A stretch of 63,325 nucleotides of DNA from Mesorhizobium caraganae (GTDB lineage: Bacteria > Pseudomonadota > Alphaproteobacteria > Rhizobiales > Rhizobiaceae): the NCBI RefSeq assembly GCF_016836705.1, contig NZ_JAFCGY010000030.1, forward strand, positions 1-63,325, in the 5' to 3' direction. A program made the position numbers and the translations under genes. The notes under the pieces were generated by a model. It ran no database searches. It was given only the letters and a program-made list of their open reading frames with translations, and had not been told where the DNA came from. Positions 44,114 to 52,716 of the stretch are shown in pieces. Every line of letters starts with the position of its first letter. The first letter of the stretch is position 1.

Positions 44114-44958
44114 AGGCCGGATTCTGGGTCGCCCCCGAGGGCGAGGATGCGGCGATGACGGTGATGCCGATCGGCCCCGAGCCGCCGCTGCGTGCCCGCA
44201 AGCTCAATTTCCTCGCCACCAGCAGCGCCGAGGAAATGATCCGACGATGTCGGCGGACGGCGATGCTCCTGCCGGAACTCGCTGACGCGCTCGCCGTTCA
44301 GAAGGCCGACCGGCCGGGCCGGCTATTCGACATCACCGATTTCCCCGACAACGACAAGGAACTGATCGCCCAGACTCTCGGCGAGGGCGAGGTCGCCGGC
44401 GTCGCGGCATTGGCGAACGGCATCACGGCCCGGATGCAGGAGGCGGTGATGGCTGGCGTCTGGCGCGTCCGTTTCACCGCCGGTGAGGGCCGGCTCATTG
44501 CCGACTATGTCGAGGTCGCGAGCATTCCCGCCGCTGTCAAACAGGCGTGCTCGGCGCTGCCGATCTCGATCAGCCACGGGCCGGCGCCGACCGGCGCCAT
44601 GAACGTCATGCCCGTGCTGACCGAGATCGGTGATCGCATCGCCTGTTACAGCGACGGTGGTCCGGGCCATATCATCACCTTCTCGCTCTTCCCGATGAGC
44701 CCGCAAGACATGGCCTTCCTGCAGGAAACGCTGGGTGCCGGGCCAGTGCAGCTCACCTCGCGCGGCCATGGCAGTTGCCGCATCGTGGTGACCGGCACGC
44801 GTAATGTCTGGTCGGTTCAGTTCTACAACGCCAGGGACACGATCATCCTCGATACGTTGGAGATCTGCGACATTCCCTCGGTCGCGATCGCCGCCGAGGT
44901 TGATTTCCGGGACTCCCAGGCGAGGCTTTGTGAGATCGAGGAGGCCTATTTCAAATGA
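44110..44958 (+). CDS. hupH: HupH, hydrogenase maturation protein
   Basis: HupH/HyaF-type accessory protein, 282 residues, needed for small-subunit maturation in rhizobial hydrogenases. It begins MKAGFWVAPEGEDAAMTVMP and contains EVAGVAALANGITARMQEAV and MAGVWRVRFT, then the conserved C-terminal NVWSVQFYNARDTIILDTLE. The molecular action is not known. It overlaps hupG and hupI by four bases each. Confidence 0.88.
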   Translation: MKAGFWVAPEGEDAAMTVMPIGPEPPLRARKLNFLATSSAEEMIRRCRRTAMLLPELADALAVQKADRPGRLFDITDFPDNDKELIAQTLGEGEVAGVAALANGITARMQEAVMAGVWRVRFTAGEGRLIADYVEVASIPAAVKQACSALPISISHGPAPTGAMNVMPVLTEIGDRIACYSDGGPGHIITFSLFPMSPQDMAFLQETLGAGPVQLTSRGHGSCRIVVTGTRNVWSVQFYNARDTIILDTLEICDIPSVAIAAEVDFRDSQARLCEIEEAYFK

Positions 44959-45170
44959 GCGCCTTCGAGAATTTCGGCAAGCGCGAGACCGTGTCGGACG
45001 ACGACCAGATGGAATGCGGTATCTGCTGGCATGTCTATGATCCCGCTGAGGGTGACCCGGTCTGGCAGATTGCTCCGGGGACGTCGTTTGCAGACCTGCC
45101 GAAAGACTGGCGCTGCCCAAATTGCGATGCGCTGCAATCGAAGTTCATGAGGCTAGGTGATGGACGCTGA
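44955..45170 (+). CDS. hupI: HupI, rubredoxin
   Basis: Small iron protein of the rubredoxin type, 71 residues, with the Fe(Cys)4 site from MECGICWHVYDPAEGDP and DWRCPNCDAL. It has been proposed to serve electron transfer or protection during assembly of the HupS clusters under oxygen. Coupled by four-base overlap to hupH; its end overlaps hupJ. Confidence 0.94.
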   Translation: MSAFENFGKRETVSDDDQMECGICWHVYDPAEGDPVWQIAPGTSFADLPKDWRCPNCDALQSKFMRLGDGR

Positions 45171-45684
45171 CGTCGCCGAGAGGGCCGAGATCGATCCCGC
45201 GCAAGCGCTCGGCCGGCGGCTCGAGGCCTGCTACCGGCGCATATACGCGACCGCCATGGCCGATGTGCCGATCTGCAATCCCGCGCTTGGCATTGCCTCG
45301 ACCGGTTTTCGGACTCACGGCGGTCGTGCGTTCGGCATCGTGACTACACCATGGTTCATGAATCTCGTGGCAGCGGATCTGCCGCAGGGTCCTTCCTGCG
45401 CCCCACTTGCCACCGGTACGACCCTGCGTGTCGGCCTGCCCGCGGGTGAGGTCGGGTTCATTGCCGGTGAACTCGATGCGATTGGCCGTGTCGATTCCTG
45501 CTCACTGTTTTCGCCGGTCTTCGAGTTCGCGACGATGGAGGCTGCCCTCGAAACAGCGGACGAAGCGGCCCGGGCCTTCTTTGATCCAGCCACGCTCGAA
45601 CGGTCGCCCGCCCCGCCCGCGGCGGTCAACCGGCGTGACCTGTTGCGCGGGCATTTCCGCAGGTGCGAGGAGGCGTCGCAATGA
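45160..45684 (+). CDS. hupJ: HupJ, HybE-family hydrogenase chaperone
   Basis: HupJ/HybE-type accessory protein of about 174 residues, needed for HupSL assembly. Family features are AMADVPICNPALGIASTGFR near the start and TPWFMNLVAADLP in the middle. A GTG lies directly before the ATG at 45160. It overlaps hupI by 11 bases and hupK by four. Confidence 0.87.
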   Translation: MDADVAERAEIDPAQALGRRLEACYRRIYATAMADVPICNPALGIASTGFRTHGGRAFGIVTTPWFMNLVAADLPQGPSCAPLATGTTLRVGLPAGEVGFIAGELDAIGRVDSCSLFSPVFEFATMEAALETADEAARAFFDPATLERSPAPPAAVNRRDLLRGHFRRCEEASQ

Positions 45685-46790
45685 CATTCCTTCTCGGGGC
45701 AGGCGCGATAAGGATCGACGTAACCGTGTCGCGCGCGCTTGCCTGTTCCGTCGCGGTGAAGGCGAACCGCCCGCAGGGGCTGACGCGCATGTTCGTCGGC
45801 CGCAGGCCCGAAGAGGCGCCACCTCTTGCCGGTCAAGTCTTTTCGCTATGCGGTTTTGCGCAATCCGTAGCGGCGCGGCTCGCCGTCCTGAATGCAGCGG
45901 ATATGACGATGAAGGTGGACGAACGGATCGGCGCCGGCGCCGGATTGCTGGCCGAGCGGATTTTCGAAACCTTGCGGGCGCTCATCCTCCACTGGCCATG
46001 CCCCCTGCCGGCATCGCTCGGCGCAACCGCCGGTAGACATCTCCGCGAAGCGCTGGCCGCTTCGCAAGAGATCATCGCCGCGGCCAAGGCCGGGCAAATC
46101 GACAGGGCGCATTTGGCGACCGCCGCTGCGCGGCTGCGTGCGGCGGCCAGCGCGCTCGGCATCCCGAGCCAGGGCGACACACCATTGCCGGAATCAGCCT
46201 GCGCCGCGATGTTGCAGGATATAGGCGACGATCGGGTCTTCAATGGCCGGCGGCCCGATCCACTGACCATTAATGACGATCCCGAAGTCATTGCCCGGCT
46301 TTGCGCTGAGCCCGGCTATGCAAGCCTGCCGCATCTCCAAGGCCGCGTCGCGGAGACGGGCGCGTATGCCCGGCGCGCGGCCGATGACGTGGAGGCTTCC
46401 CATCTGGTCCAACGATTGCTAGCCCGCATCAACGACGCGCGCCTCTGCCTCAAACAACTGACGGCTCTCGCAGCAACCGGCAAGTACGATGGAGCATCAC
46501 TCGCCTGCGGCGGGACCACGCCGGGCGCCGGTGGCTACGGTGCTGTGGAATGCGCGCGTGGCCGGCTCTATCATCAGGCCGAGATCGGCGGCGACGGCAG
46601 GCTTTCGTCCTATCGCATCCTCGCCCCGACCGAATGGAATTTTCATCCCGCCGGCCCCTTCGTCGAGACACTGCTGTCGTCACCCGTCGGGACCGATGCG
46701 GCCGCCGTGAGATCGGTGTCGCGGCTCGCGGTCCTGTTCGATCCCTGCGTGGCCTTTGAGGTTAATGTGCGCGAGGCCGCACATGCATGA
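45681..46790 (+). CDS. hupK: HupK, large-subunit-like maturation scaffold
   Basis: HupK-type protein, 369 residues, distantly related to the hydrogenase large subunit and proposed as a scaffold for cofactor assembly. The end LFDPCVAFEVNVREA recalls the large-subunit C-terminus (DPCLACSTHV), but only one Cys remains, and the N-terminal CxxC pair is not present. Central sequence is variable. It overlaps hypA by eight bases. Confidence 0.83.
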   Translation: MTFLLGAGAIRIDVTVSRALACSVAVKANRPQGLTRMFVGRRPEEAPPLAGQVFSLCGFAQSVAARLAVLNAADMTMKVDERIGAGAGLLAERIFETLRALILHWPCPLPASLGATAGRHLREALAASQEIIAAAKAGQIDRAHLATAAARLRAAASALGIPSQGDTPLPESACAAMLQDIGDDRVFNGRRPDPLTINDDPEVIARLCAEPGYASLPHLQGRVAETGAYARRAADDVEASHLVQRLLARINDARLCLKQLTALAATGKYDGASLACGGTTPGAGGYGAVECARGRLYHQAEIGGDGRLSSYRILAPTEWNFHPAGPFVETLLSSPVGTDAAAVRSVSRLAVLFDPCVAFEVNVREAAHA

Positions 46791-47124
46791 AATGTCGCTG
46801 ATGGAGAGTGTGATCGAGATCGTCTGCGATACGGCGCGGCAGAACGGCGCGATACGCGTCAAGTCGGTCCGGCTCGATGTCGGCGTGCTGAGCCACGTCG
46901 AGCCGGACGCGCTGATGTTCTGTTATGAGGCCGTGCGACACGGCACGATTGCGGACGAGGCGACGCTCGAGATCAACCGCATTGCCGGCGAGGGCTGGTG
47001 TCTCGACTGCGGCAAGACGGTCGCCTTGGAGGAGCGGTTCGGCGCCTGCCCGGACTGCGGACGGCATCGGGTCCAGATGACGGCAGGCGACGAATTGAAG
47101 ATCAGGGATATGGAGGTAAGCTGA
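46783..47124 (+). CDS. hypA: HypA, nickel-insertion chaperone
   Basis: Zinc-containing nickel chaperone that works with HypB to deliver Ni to HupL. The 113-residue protein begins MHEMSLMESVIEIV, with His2 in the nickel site, and has two zinc pairs, CLDCGKTV and CPDCGRH. The ATG at 46783 gives the canonical MHE start. Its stop overlaps the hypB start. Confidence 0.94.
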   Translation: MHEMSLMESVIEIVCDTARQNGAIRVKSVRLDVGVLSHVEPDALMFCYEAVRHGTIADEATLEINRIAGEGWCLDCGKTVALEERFGACPDCGRHRVQMTAGDELKIRDMEVS

Positions 47125-47993
47125 TGTGCACGGTATGCGGTTGCGGGATTTCTTCCATCGAGGGTCACAAGCACGAGGAGGGCGGGCACGGTCACAGCCA
47201 TGACCATCATCACGACCATGACCACGACGACCACCACCATGGCGATGGCGGGCATGATCATCACCATGCCGCGGACTGCAGCATGCACTATGGAAACGGG
47301 ATCGCCGGCGTCAATGTGCCAGGCATGAGGCAGGAGCGGATCATCCAGGTGGAGAGACACATCCTCTCCAAGAACGACGCCTATGCGCAAGAGAACCGGC
47401 GATATTTTGAGCGCCAGGGCATCTTTGCGCTCAACTTCGTCTCCAGCCCCGGCTCGGGCAAGACCAGCCTGCTGGTCCGCGCGATCAGTGACCTAAAGGA
47501 CCGCCTAACGATCTCGGTTATCGAAGGTGACCAGCAGACCTCGAACGACGCGGCTCGGATCCGCGAGACCGGCGCCCGCGCCATCCAGATCAACACGGGC
47601 AAGGGCTGCCACCTCGACGCCCACATGGTGGGCCACGCGGCTGAGGATCTCGCGCTCGAACCAGGCTCTGCGCTCTTCATCGAGAATGTCGGCAACCTCG
47701 TCTGTCCCGCCGCCTTCGATCTCGGCGAGGCCCACAAGGTTGTGGTGCTATCAGTCACCGAAGGCGAGGACAAGCCGCTCAAATATCCCAACATGTTCGC
47801 CGCCGCCGACCTGATGGTCCTCAACAAGGCCGACCTGCTGCCGCATCTCGATTTCAATGTCGGCCTCTGCATCGCCAACGCCCTGCGCGTCAATCCGCGC
47901 CTCCAGACGCTGACGGTCTCCGCCCGCACGGGAGAGGGCATGGAAGCCTTCTATGCCTGGCTCGAGGCATCCGCCGCCCACCAGGCCGCGTGA
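47124..47993 (+). CDS. hypB: HypB, nickel-binding GTPase
   Basis: GTPase that powers nickel insertion and stores nickel. The 289-residue protein starts MCTVCGCG, the high-affinity metal site, followed by a very His-rich region at about residues 15-55 for nickel storage. The G domain has the P-loop SSPGSGKTSLL, EGDQQTSNDA, ENVGNLVCPA and the NKxD motif VLNKADLLP. The His-rich stretch is typical of rhizobial HypB. Confidence 0.95.
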   Translation: MCTVCGCGISSIEGHKHEEGGHGHSHDHHHDHDHDDHHHGDGGHDHHHAADCSMHYGNGIAGVNVPGMRQERIIQVERHILSKNDAYAQENRRYFERQGIFALNFVSSPGSGKTSLLVRAISDLKDRLTISVIEGDQQTSNDAARIRETGARAIQINTGKGCHLDAHMVGHAAEDLALEPGSALFIENVGNLVCPAAFDLGEAHKVVVLSVTEGEDKPLKYPNMFAAADLMVLNKADLLPHLDFNVGLCIANALRVNPRLQTLTVSARTGEGMEAFYAWLEASAAHQAA

Positions 47994-48011
47994 CCGAAGG
48001 TGGCATGAACC

Positions 48012-50288
48012 ATGGCGAAGGCGCTCGCGCGAGCGATCGAAAACCCGATCCGGCGGCTCAGGCTGCGGGTGCGCGGCGCCGTGCAGGGCGTCGGGTTCCG
48101 GCCCTTCGCCTACAGGATCGCGCGGACTATGCGGCTTTCTGGCTTCGTGCTGAACGACAGTGCCGGCGTGCTGATAGAGATCGAGGGTCCGGATGCGGGC
48201 CGCTTTCCCGACGCGATCCGGACCCAGGCGCCGCCGCTCGCCCGCATCGACTCGATCCACGTGCTCGAACTCTCGCCAGCCGGTGGCGAGCGGTTCGAGA
48301 TCCTCGAGAGCCTTGGCGGCAAGAGCGCGACCCGGATCGGCGCGGATGCCGCGACCTGCGCCGAATGCAGGTGTGAGCTGACCGATCCCGCGAGCCGCTT
48401 CTTCGGTTATCCCTTCGTCAACTGCACCCATTGCGGCCCGCGCTTCACCATTGCTCGCGCGCTGCCCTATGACCGGACGCAGACCTCGATGACATCGTTT
48501 CCGATGTGCCGGGCCTGTGCCTCGGACTATATCGATCCGGAGAACCGGCGCTTCCATGCCGAGCCGATCGCCTGCCCCGATTGCGGCCCGAGTCTCAGCC
48601 ATTCAATCACGGAGATTGCGGCGCGGCTCGAAGGCGGCGCCATCGTCGCGCTCAAGGGCATCGGCGGTTTCCACCTGCTCTGCGACGCCCGCAACGATGC
48701 AGCGATCGATCTCCTGCGGCTGCGCAAGGCTCGTGACCAGAAGCCGCTTGCCGTCATGGTCGCCGGCATCGAGGCGGCGCGGCAGTTCGCACGACTGAGC
48801 CAAGCCGAAGAAGCCTTGCTGGCCTCGCCCGCGAGCCCGATCGTGTTGGTCGAGGCACGTGCCGGTGCGCTCTCCAACCTCATCGCGCCCGGCCTCGCGC
48901 GGATTGGGCTGATGCTCGCTTATGCTCCACTGCATCATGTGCTGCTCGACGAACTCGCCCGCCATTCGCCGCACCGACCTGCAGCGCTGGTCGCGACCAG
49001 CGCCAATCCCGGTGGTGAGCCCCTTGTGGCCAACAACGCCGACGCCGAGCGCCGCCTTGCCGCGATTGCGGATCTGATCGTCACCCATGATCGCGACATC
49101 ACCGTCCGCGCCGACGACTCCGTCATGCAGGTCATCGATGGCGCCCCCGCGTTCATCCGTCGCGCCCGCGGCTTCGTGCCCGAGCCCGTCGATCTCGGCG
49201 AGGATGGACCTGCGGTGATCGCCACCGGCGCCGACCTCAAGAACACTATCTGCGTCACACGTGGGCGCGAGGCCTTTCTCTCGCAGCATATAGGCGGCCT
49301 CAACAATGCCGAGGCGATCCGTTTCCAGCGCGAGGCGATCACCCATCTCTGTTCGATCCTGGACGTGAAGCCGGAATTCGCGGCCTCGGACCTGCATCCG
49401 GATTTCTGTTCGGTGCGGATGGCACAGAGCCTGGGCCTGCCGGTCGTGGCAGTCCAGCATCATATCGCCCATGTCGCGGCCGTGGTGGCGGAACATCGGC
49501 TTTCCGGCCTGGTTCTCGGGCTTGCGCTCGATGGCCACGGTTTCGGCGCCGATGGCACGAGTTGGGGCGGCGAAATGCTCATCGTCGATGGGGGTCATTG
49601 GCGCCGAGCGGGATCGCTTGTATCGCTGCCGCTGCCCGGTGGCGACCGCGCGGCGCGTGAGCCTTGGCGCATGGGGGTGGCCGCCCTGCAGGAGGCCGGA
49701 TCCATTGATTTCGCGTCGCAGCTCTGGCCAGGTCATCCGGGTGTTGCGCAGCTCGCGGCGATGTTCGAACGCGGTATGCAGCCGTCCCGGACAACCAGCC
49801 TCGGCAGGCTCTTCGATGCCGCCGCGGCGATAGCAGCCATTCGTCTCGTCCAGACCTACGAAGGGCAGGCGGCGATGGAGCTCGAGGCCCTGGTCCGGGC
49901 GCCGCGCTGTCTCTGCGACGGCTATGCAATCCGGGACGGGATGCTCGATTTCCGGCCGCTCATCCTGCATCTTGCGCGGGAAGGACTGAGCGGCGCTGAC
50001 GCGGCCGATCTCTTTCACGGTACGCTGATCGCGGGACTGGCGGAATGGGCGGCAAGGGAAGCGGCATCCCTCGGCATCCCGCAGGTCGCGCTCGGCGGCG
50101 GATGCTTGATGAATCGGGTCCTTGCGGCCGGACTTGCGCAAGCGCTTCGGGACCGCGGTCTCAAGCCCTATTTGCCACGTCTGGCGCCAGCCAATGACGG
50201 CGGCATCGCGCTCGGCCAGGCCGCCCATGCGCGGCAGGTCATCAAGAACGAGAATGCATCAGCACAGGAGAGCCGGACATGTGCCTAG
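48012..50288 (+). CDS. hypF: HypF, carbamoyltransferase for the cyanide ligands
   Basis: Enzyme that activates carbamoyl phosphate and transfers the carbamoyl group to HypE, giving the CN ligands of the Ni-Fe centre. The 758-residue protein has the acylphosphatase domain (VQGVGFRPFAYRIAR), two zinc-finger-like blocks (CAECRCEL, CTHCGPRFT, CRACASDY, CPDCGPS), a YrdC-like domain (GGAIVALKGIGGFHLLCDA) and a Kae1-like C-terminal domain (VQHHIAHVAAVVAEH, LALDGHGFGADG). All parts are present. It overlaps hypC by ten bases. Confidence 0.95.
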   Translation: MAKALARAIENPIRRLRLRVRGAVQGVGFRPFAYRIARTMRLSGFVLNDSAGVLIEIEGPDAGRFPDAIRTQAPPLARIDSIHVLELSPAGGERFEILESLGGKSATRIGADAATCAECRCELTDPASRFFGYPFVNCTHCGPRFTIARALPYDRTQTSMTSFPMCRACASDYIDPENRRFHAEPIACPDCGPSLSHSITEIAARLEGGAIVALKGIGGFHLLCDARNDAAIDLLRLRKARDQKPLAVMVAGIEAARQFARLSQAEEALLASPASPIVLVEARAGALSNLIAPGLARIGLMLAYAPLHHVLLDELARHSPHRPAALVATSANPGGEPLVANNADAERRLAAIADLIVTHDRDITVRADDSVMQVIDGAPAFIRRARGFVPEPVDLGEDGPAVIATGADLKNTICVTRGREAFLSQHIGGLNNAEAIRFQREAITHLCSILDVKPEFAASDLHPDFCSVRMAQSLGLPVVAVQHHIAHVAAVVAEHRLSGLVLGLALDGHGFGADGTSWGGEMLIVDGGHWRRAGSLVSLPLPGGDRAAREPWRMGVAALQEAGSIDFASQLWPGHPGVAQLAAMFERGMQPSRTTSLGRLFDAAAAIAAIRLVQTYEGQAAMELEALVRAPRCLCDGYAIRDGMLDFRPLILHLAREGLSGADAADLFHGTLIAGLAEWAAREAASLGIPQVALGGGCLMNRVLAAGLAQALRDRGLKPYLPRLAPANDGGIALGQAAHARQVIKNENASAQESRTCA

Positions 50289-50509
50289 CGATACCGGTCG
50301 AGGTCAAGGAAGTGCTGCCCGACAACATGGCGAAGGTCACGCTCGACGGCGTCTCGAAGATCGTTTCGACCGCGCTGATCGACGATGTCCGGCCGGGCGA
50401 CTATCTCGTCCTTCATGTCGGCTATGCGCTCGCGAAGATCAATCCGGAGGAGGCGGAAAGGACGCTCGCCCTCATCCGCCAAGCTGCTGCCATGGGAGAT
50501 GCGGGATGA
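50279..50509 (+). CDS. hypC: HypC, Fe-cofactor chaperone
   Basis: Chaperone that carries the Fe(CN)2CO unit with HypD and hands it to HupL. The 76-residue protein begins MCLAIPVEVKEVL with the essential Cys2, and has the family end (EEAERTLALIRQ). It overlaps hypF by ten bases and hypD by four. Confidence 0.94.
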   Translation: MCLAIPVEVKEVLPDNMAKVTLDGVSKIVSTALIDDVRPGDYLVLHVGYALAKINPEEAERTLALIRQAAAMGDAG

Positions 50510-51663
50510 AATATATCGACGAATATCGCGACGGCAGGCTCGCCAAGGAGATCGCCCGGCAGATCGCCGCTCTCGCCGATCCGGCGCGTGCCTATTACTT
50601 CATGGAGTTCTGCGGCGGCCATACGCATGCTATTTCCCGCTATGGTCTCGAGGACCTGCTGCCGGCCAATGTGCGGATGATCCACGGACCGGGCTGTCCC
50701 GTCTGCGTGCTGCCGATCGGCCGTATCGATGCGGCGATCGCGCTCGCCATGCGGCCGAAGATCACGCTCTGCACCTATGGCGACCTGATGCGCGTGCCGG
50801 GCTCGAACGGATCGAGCCTCTTGAAGGCCAAGGCGGCCGGCGCCGATATCCGCATGGTCTATTCGACGCTCGATGCGCTCAGGATCGCCGAGGCAGAGCT
50901 CGAACGCGAAGTGGTGTTCTTTGCCATCGGGTTCGAGACCACGACGCCACCGACCGCGCTCGCGCTCAAGGCGGCGATCGCCAAGGGGCTCGGCAATTTC
51001 TCGATCTTCTGCAATCACGTGCTGACGCCGGCGGCGATCCAGAACATCCTGGAAAGCCCTGACGTTCGCAAGCTCGGCACGATCAAGATCGACGGTTTCG
51101 TCGGCCCTGCCCATGTCTCGACCGTCATCGGCACCGAACCTTACGAATTCTTCGCCGGAAAATTCCAGAAGCCGGTGGTGGTGGCGGGCTTCGAGCCGCT
51201 CGACGTCATCCAGGCGATCCTGATGCTGGTGCGCCAGGTCAATGACGGCAGGCACGAGGTCGAGAACCAGTATATCCGCGCTGTGACCGCGCTCGGCAAC
51301 GAAAAGGCCCAGGCCGAGGTGGCGAATTTCTTCGAGCTGCGCGAGAGCTTCGAATGGCGCGGTCTCGGCGAAGTTCCCTATGGCGCGCTGCGGCTCCGGC
51401 CGCAATATGTGGCCTACGACGCCGAGAAGCGCTTTTCGATGGTGACGCCCGCCGCGAAGGACAACCCGGCCTGCGAATGCGGCGCGATCCTGCGCGGCGT
51501 CAAGAAGCCGGCCGACTGCAAGCTGTTCGGCACGGTCTGCACGTCCGATACACCGATTGGCTCCTGCATGGTGTCGGCGGAGGGCGCCTGCGCCGCGCAC
51601 TGGACCTATGGCCGCTTCCGCAAGAAGGCGCGGCAGGTGGATGTGGGGAGGGCGGTCGCATGA
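50506..51663 (+). CDS. hypD: HypD, iron-cofactor assembly scaffold
   Basis: Iron-sulfur protein on which the Fe(CN)2CO group is built together with HypC. The 385-residue protein has FCGGHTHAISRYG, GPGCPVCVLP and FAIGFETTTPPTA, and the C-terminal [4Fe-4S] ligands in CECGAILRGVKKPADCKLFG and CTSDTPIGSC. The ATG at 50506 is chosen from the HypD start and a four-base overlap with hypC; the frame is open further upstream inside hypF. Confidence 0.95.
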   Translation: MKYIDEYRDGRLAKEIARQIAALADPARAYYFMEFCGGHTHAISRYGLEDLLPANVRMIHGPGCPVCVLPIGRIDAAIALAMRPKITLCTYGDLMRVPGSNGSSLLKAKAAGADIRMVYSTLDALRIAEAELEREVVFFAIGFETTTPPTALALKAAIAKGLGNFSIFCNHVLTPAAIQNILESPDVRKLGTIKIDGFVGPAHVSTVIGTEPYEFFAGKFQKPVVVAGFEPLDVIQAILMLVRQVNDGRHEVENQYIRAVTALGNEKAQAEVANFFELRESFEWRGLGEVPYGALRLRPQYVAYDAEKRFSMVTPAAKDNPACECGAILRGVKKPADCKLFGTVCTSDTPIGSCMVSAEGACAAHWTYGRFRKKARQVDVGRAVA

Positions 51664-52709
51664 ACATGATGATCAAGGCCTACAGGCGCAAGCTCGATGT
51701 CGCGAACGGCCGTGTCGACCTCTCGCACGGGGCCGGCGGTCGCGCCATGGGCCAGTTGATCGAGGGCATTTTTTACAAGGCTTTCGACAATGACTGGCTG
51801 AGGGCCGGCAACGACCAGTCGGCCTTTTCGGTGCCTGGCGGGCGGATGGTGATGACCACGGACGGCTACGTCGTTTCGCCGCTTTTCTTCCCCGGCGGCA
51901 ATATCGGCACCCTCTCCGTGCACGGCACGATCAACGACATCGCCATGGCGGGCGCGGTGCCGCTCTATCTGTCGGCGAGCTTCATCATCGAGGAAGGTTT
52001 TCCGTTCGCCGATCTCGAGCGCATCGCCCAGAGCATGGGCGCCGCCTCGCGCGAGGCCGGCATGCCGATCATCACCGGCGACACCAAGGTCGTCGAGCGC
52101 GGCAAGGCCGACGGCGTCTTCATCTCGACCGCCGGCGTCGGCTTGGTTCCGGACGGGCTCGATCTCCGGTCGGACGCCGCCCGGCCCGGCGATGCGGTGA
52201 TCATTTCCGGCTCGATCGGAGACCATGGCGTCGCCGTGATGTCGAAACGCGAGAACCTGGAATTCGACACCGACATCGTCTCCGACAGCGCGGCCCTGCA
52301 CGGGCTGGTAGCAGACATGGTCGCGGCTGGCGGGGCGCATATCCGGCTAATGCGCGATCCGACGCGCGGCGGCATCGCCGCGACGCTGAACGAGATCGCC
52401 AGCCAGTCCCGGGTCGGCTTCCGCATCGACGAAGACAAGATCCCGCTCAAACCGCAAGTGGCTGCAGCCTGCGAGTTCCTCGGTCTCGATCCGCTCAATG
52501 TCGCCAATGAAGGGAAACTGGTAGCAGTCGTGGCGCCGGAGAGCGCTGACGCCGTGCTCGCGGCGATGCGCGCCCATCCGCTTGGCAGTGAGGCGGCGCT
52601 GGTCGGCCACGTCGTGGCCGACGACAACTGCTTTGTCCAGATGACGACCTCGTGCGGCGGCCGGATTGTCGACTGGCTTTCGGGCGAACAATTGCCCCGG
52701 ATCTGCTAA
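51660..52709 (+). CDS. hypE: HypE, thiocyanate-forming maturation enzyme
   Basis: PurM-like ATPase that dehydrates the carbamoyl group on its own C-terminal Cys to cyanide. The 349-residue protein begins MNMMIKAYRRKLDV, has VDLSHGAGGRAMGQLIEGIF, GNDQSAFSVPGG and DPTRGGIAATLNEIA, and ends with the required PRIC, whose last residue is the acceptor Cys. The start overlaps the hypD stop by four bases. Confidence 0.95.
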   Translation: MNMMIKAYRRKLDVANGRVDLSHGAGGRAMGQLIEGIFYKAFDNDWLRAGNDQSAFSVPGGRMVMTTDGYVVSPLFFPGGNIGTLSVHGTINDIAMAGAVPLYLSASFIIEEGFPFADLERIAQSMGAASREAGMPIITGDTKVVERGKADGVFISTAGVGLVPDGLDLRSDAARPGDAVIISGSIGDHGVAVMSKRENLEFDTDIVSDSAALHGLVADMVAAGGAHIRLMRDPTRGGIAATLNEIASQSRVGFRIDEDKIPLKPQVAAACEFLGLDPLNVANEGKLVAVVAPESADAVLAAMRAHPLGSEAALVGHVVADDNCFVQMTTSCGGRIVDWLSGEQLPRIC

Positions 52710-52716
52710 GAGGCCG

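Noticed and set aside
48603..50228. 541-codon open frame on the minus strand
   Set aside because: Lies wholly inside hypF, which has complete family motifs on the plus strand. Long antisense frames are expected in GC-rich DNA.
50422..51600. 392-codon open frame on the minus strand
   Set aside because: Complement of hypD; low-complexity Arg/His/Asp-rich product without motifs.
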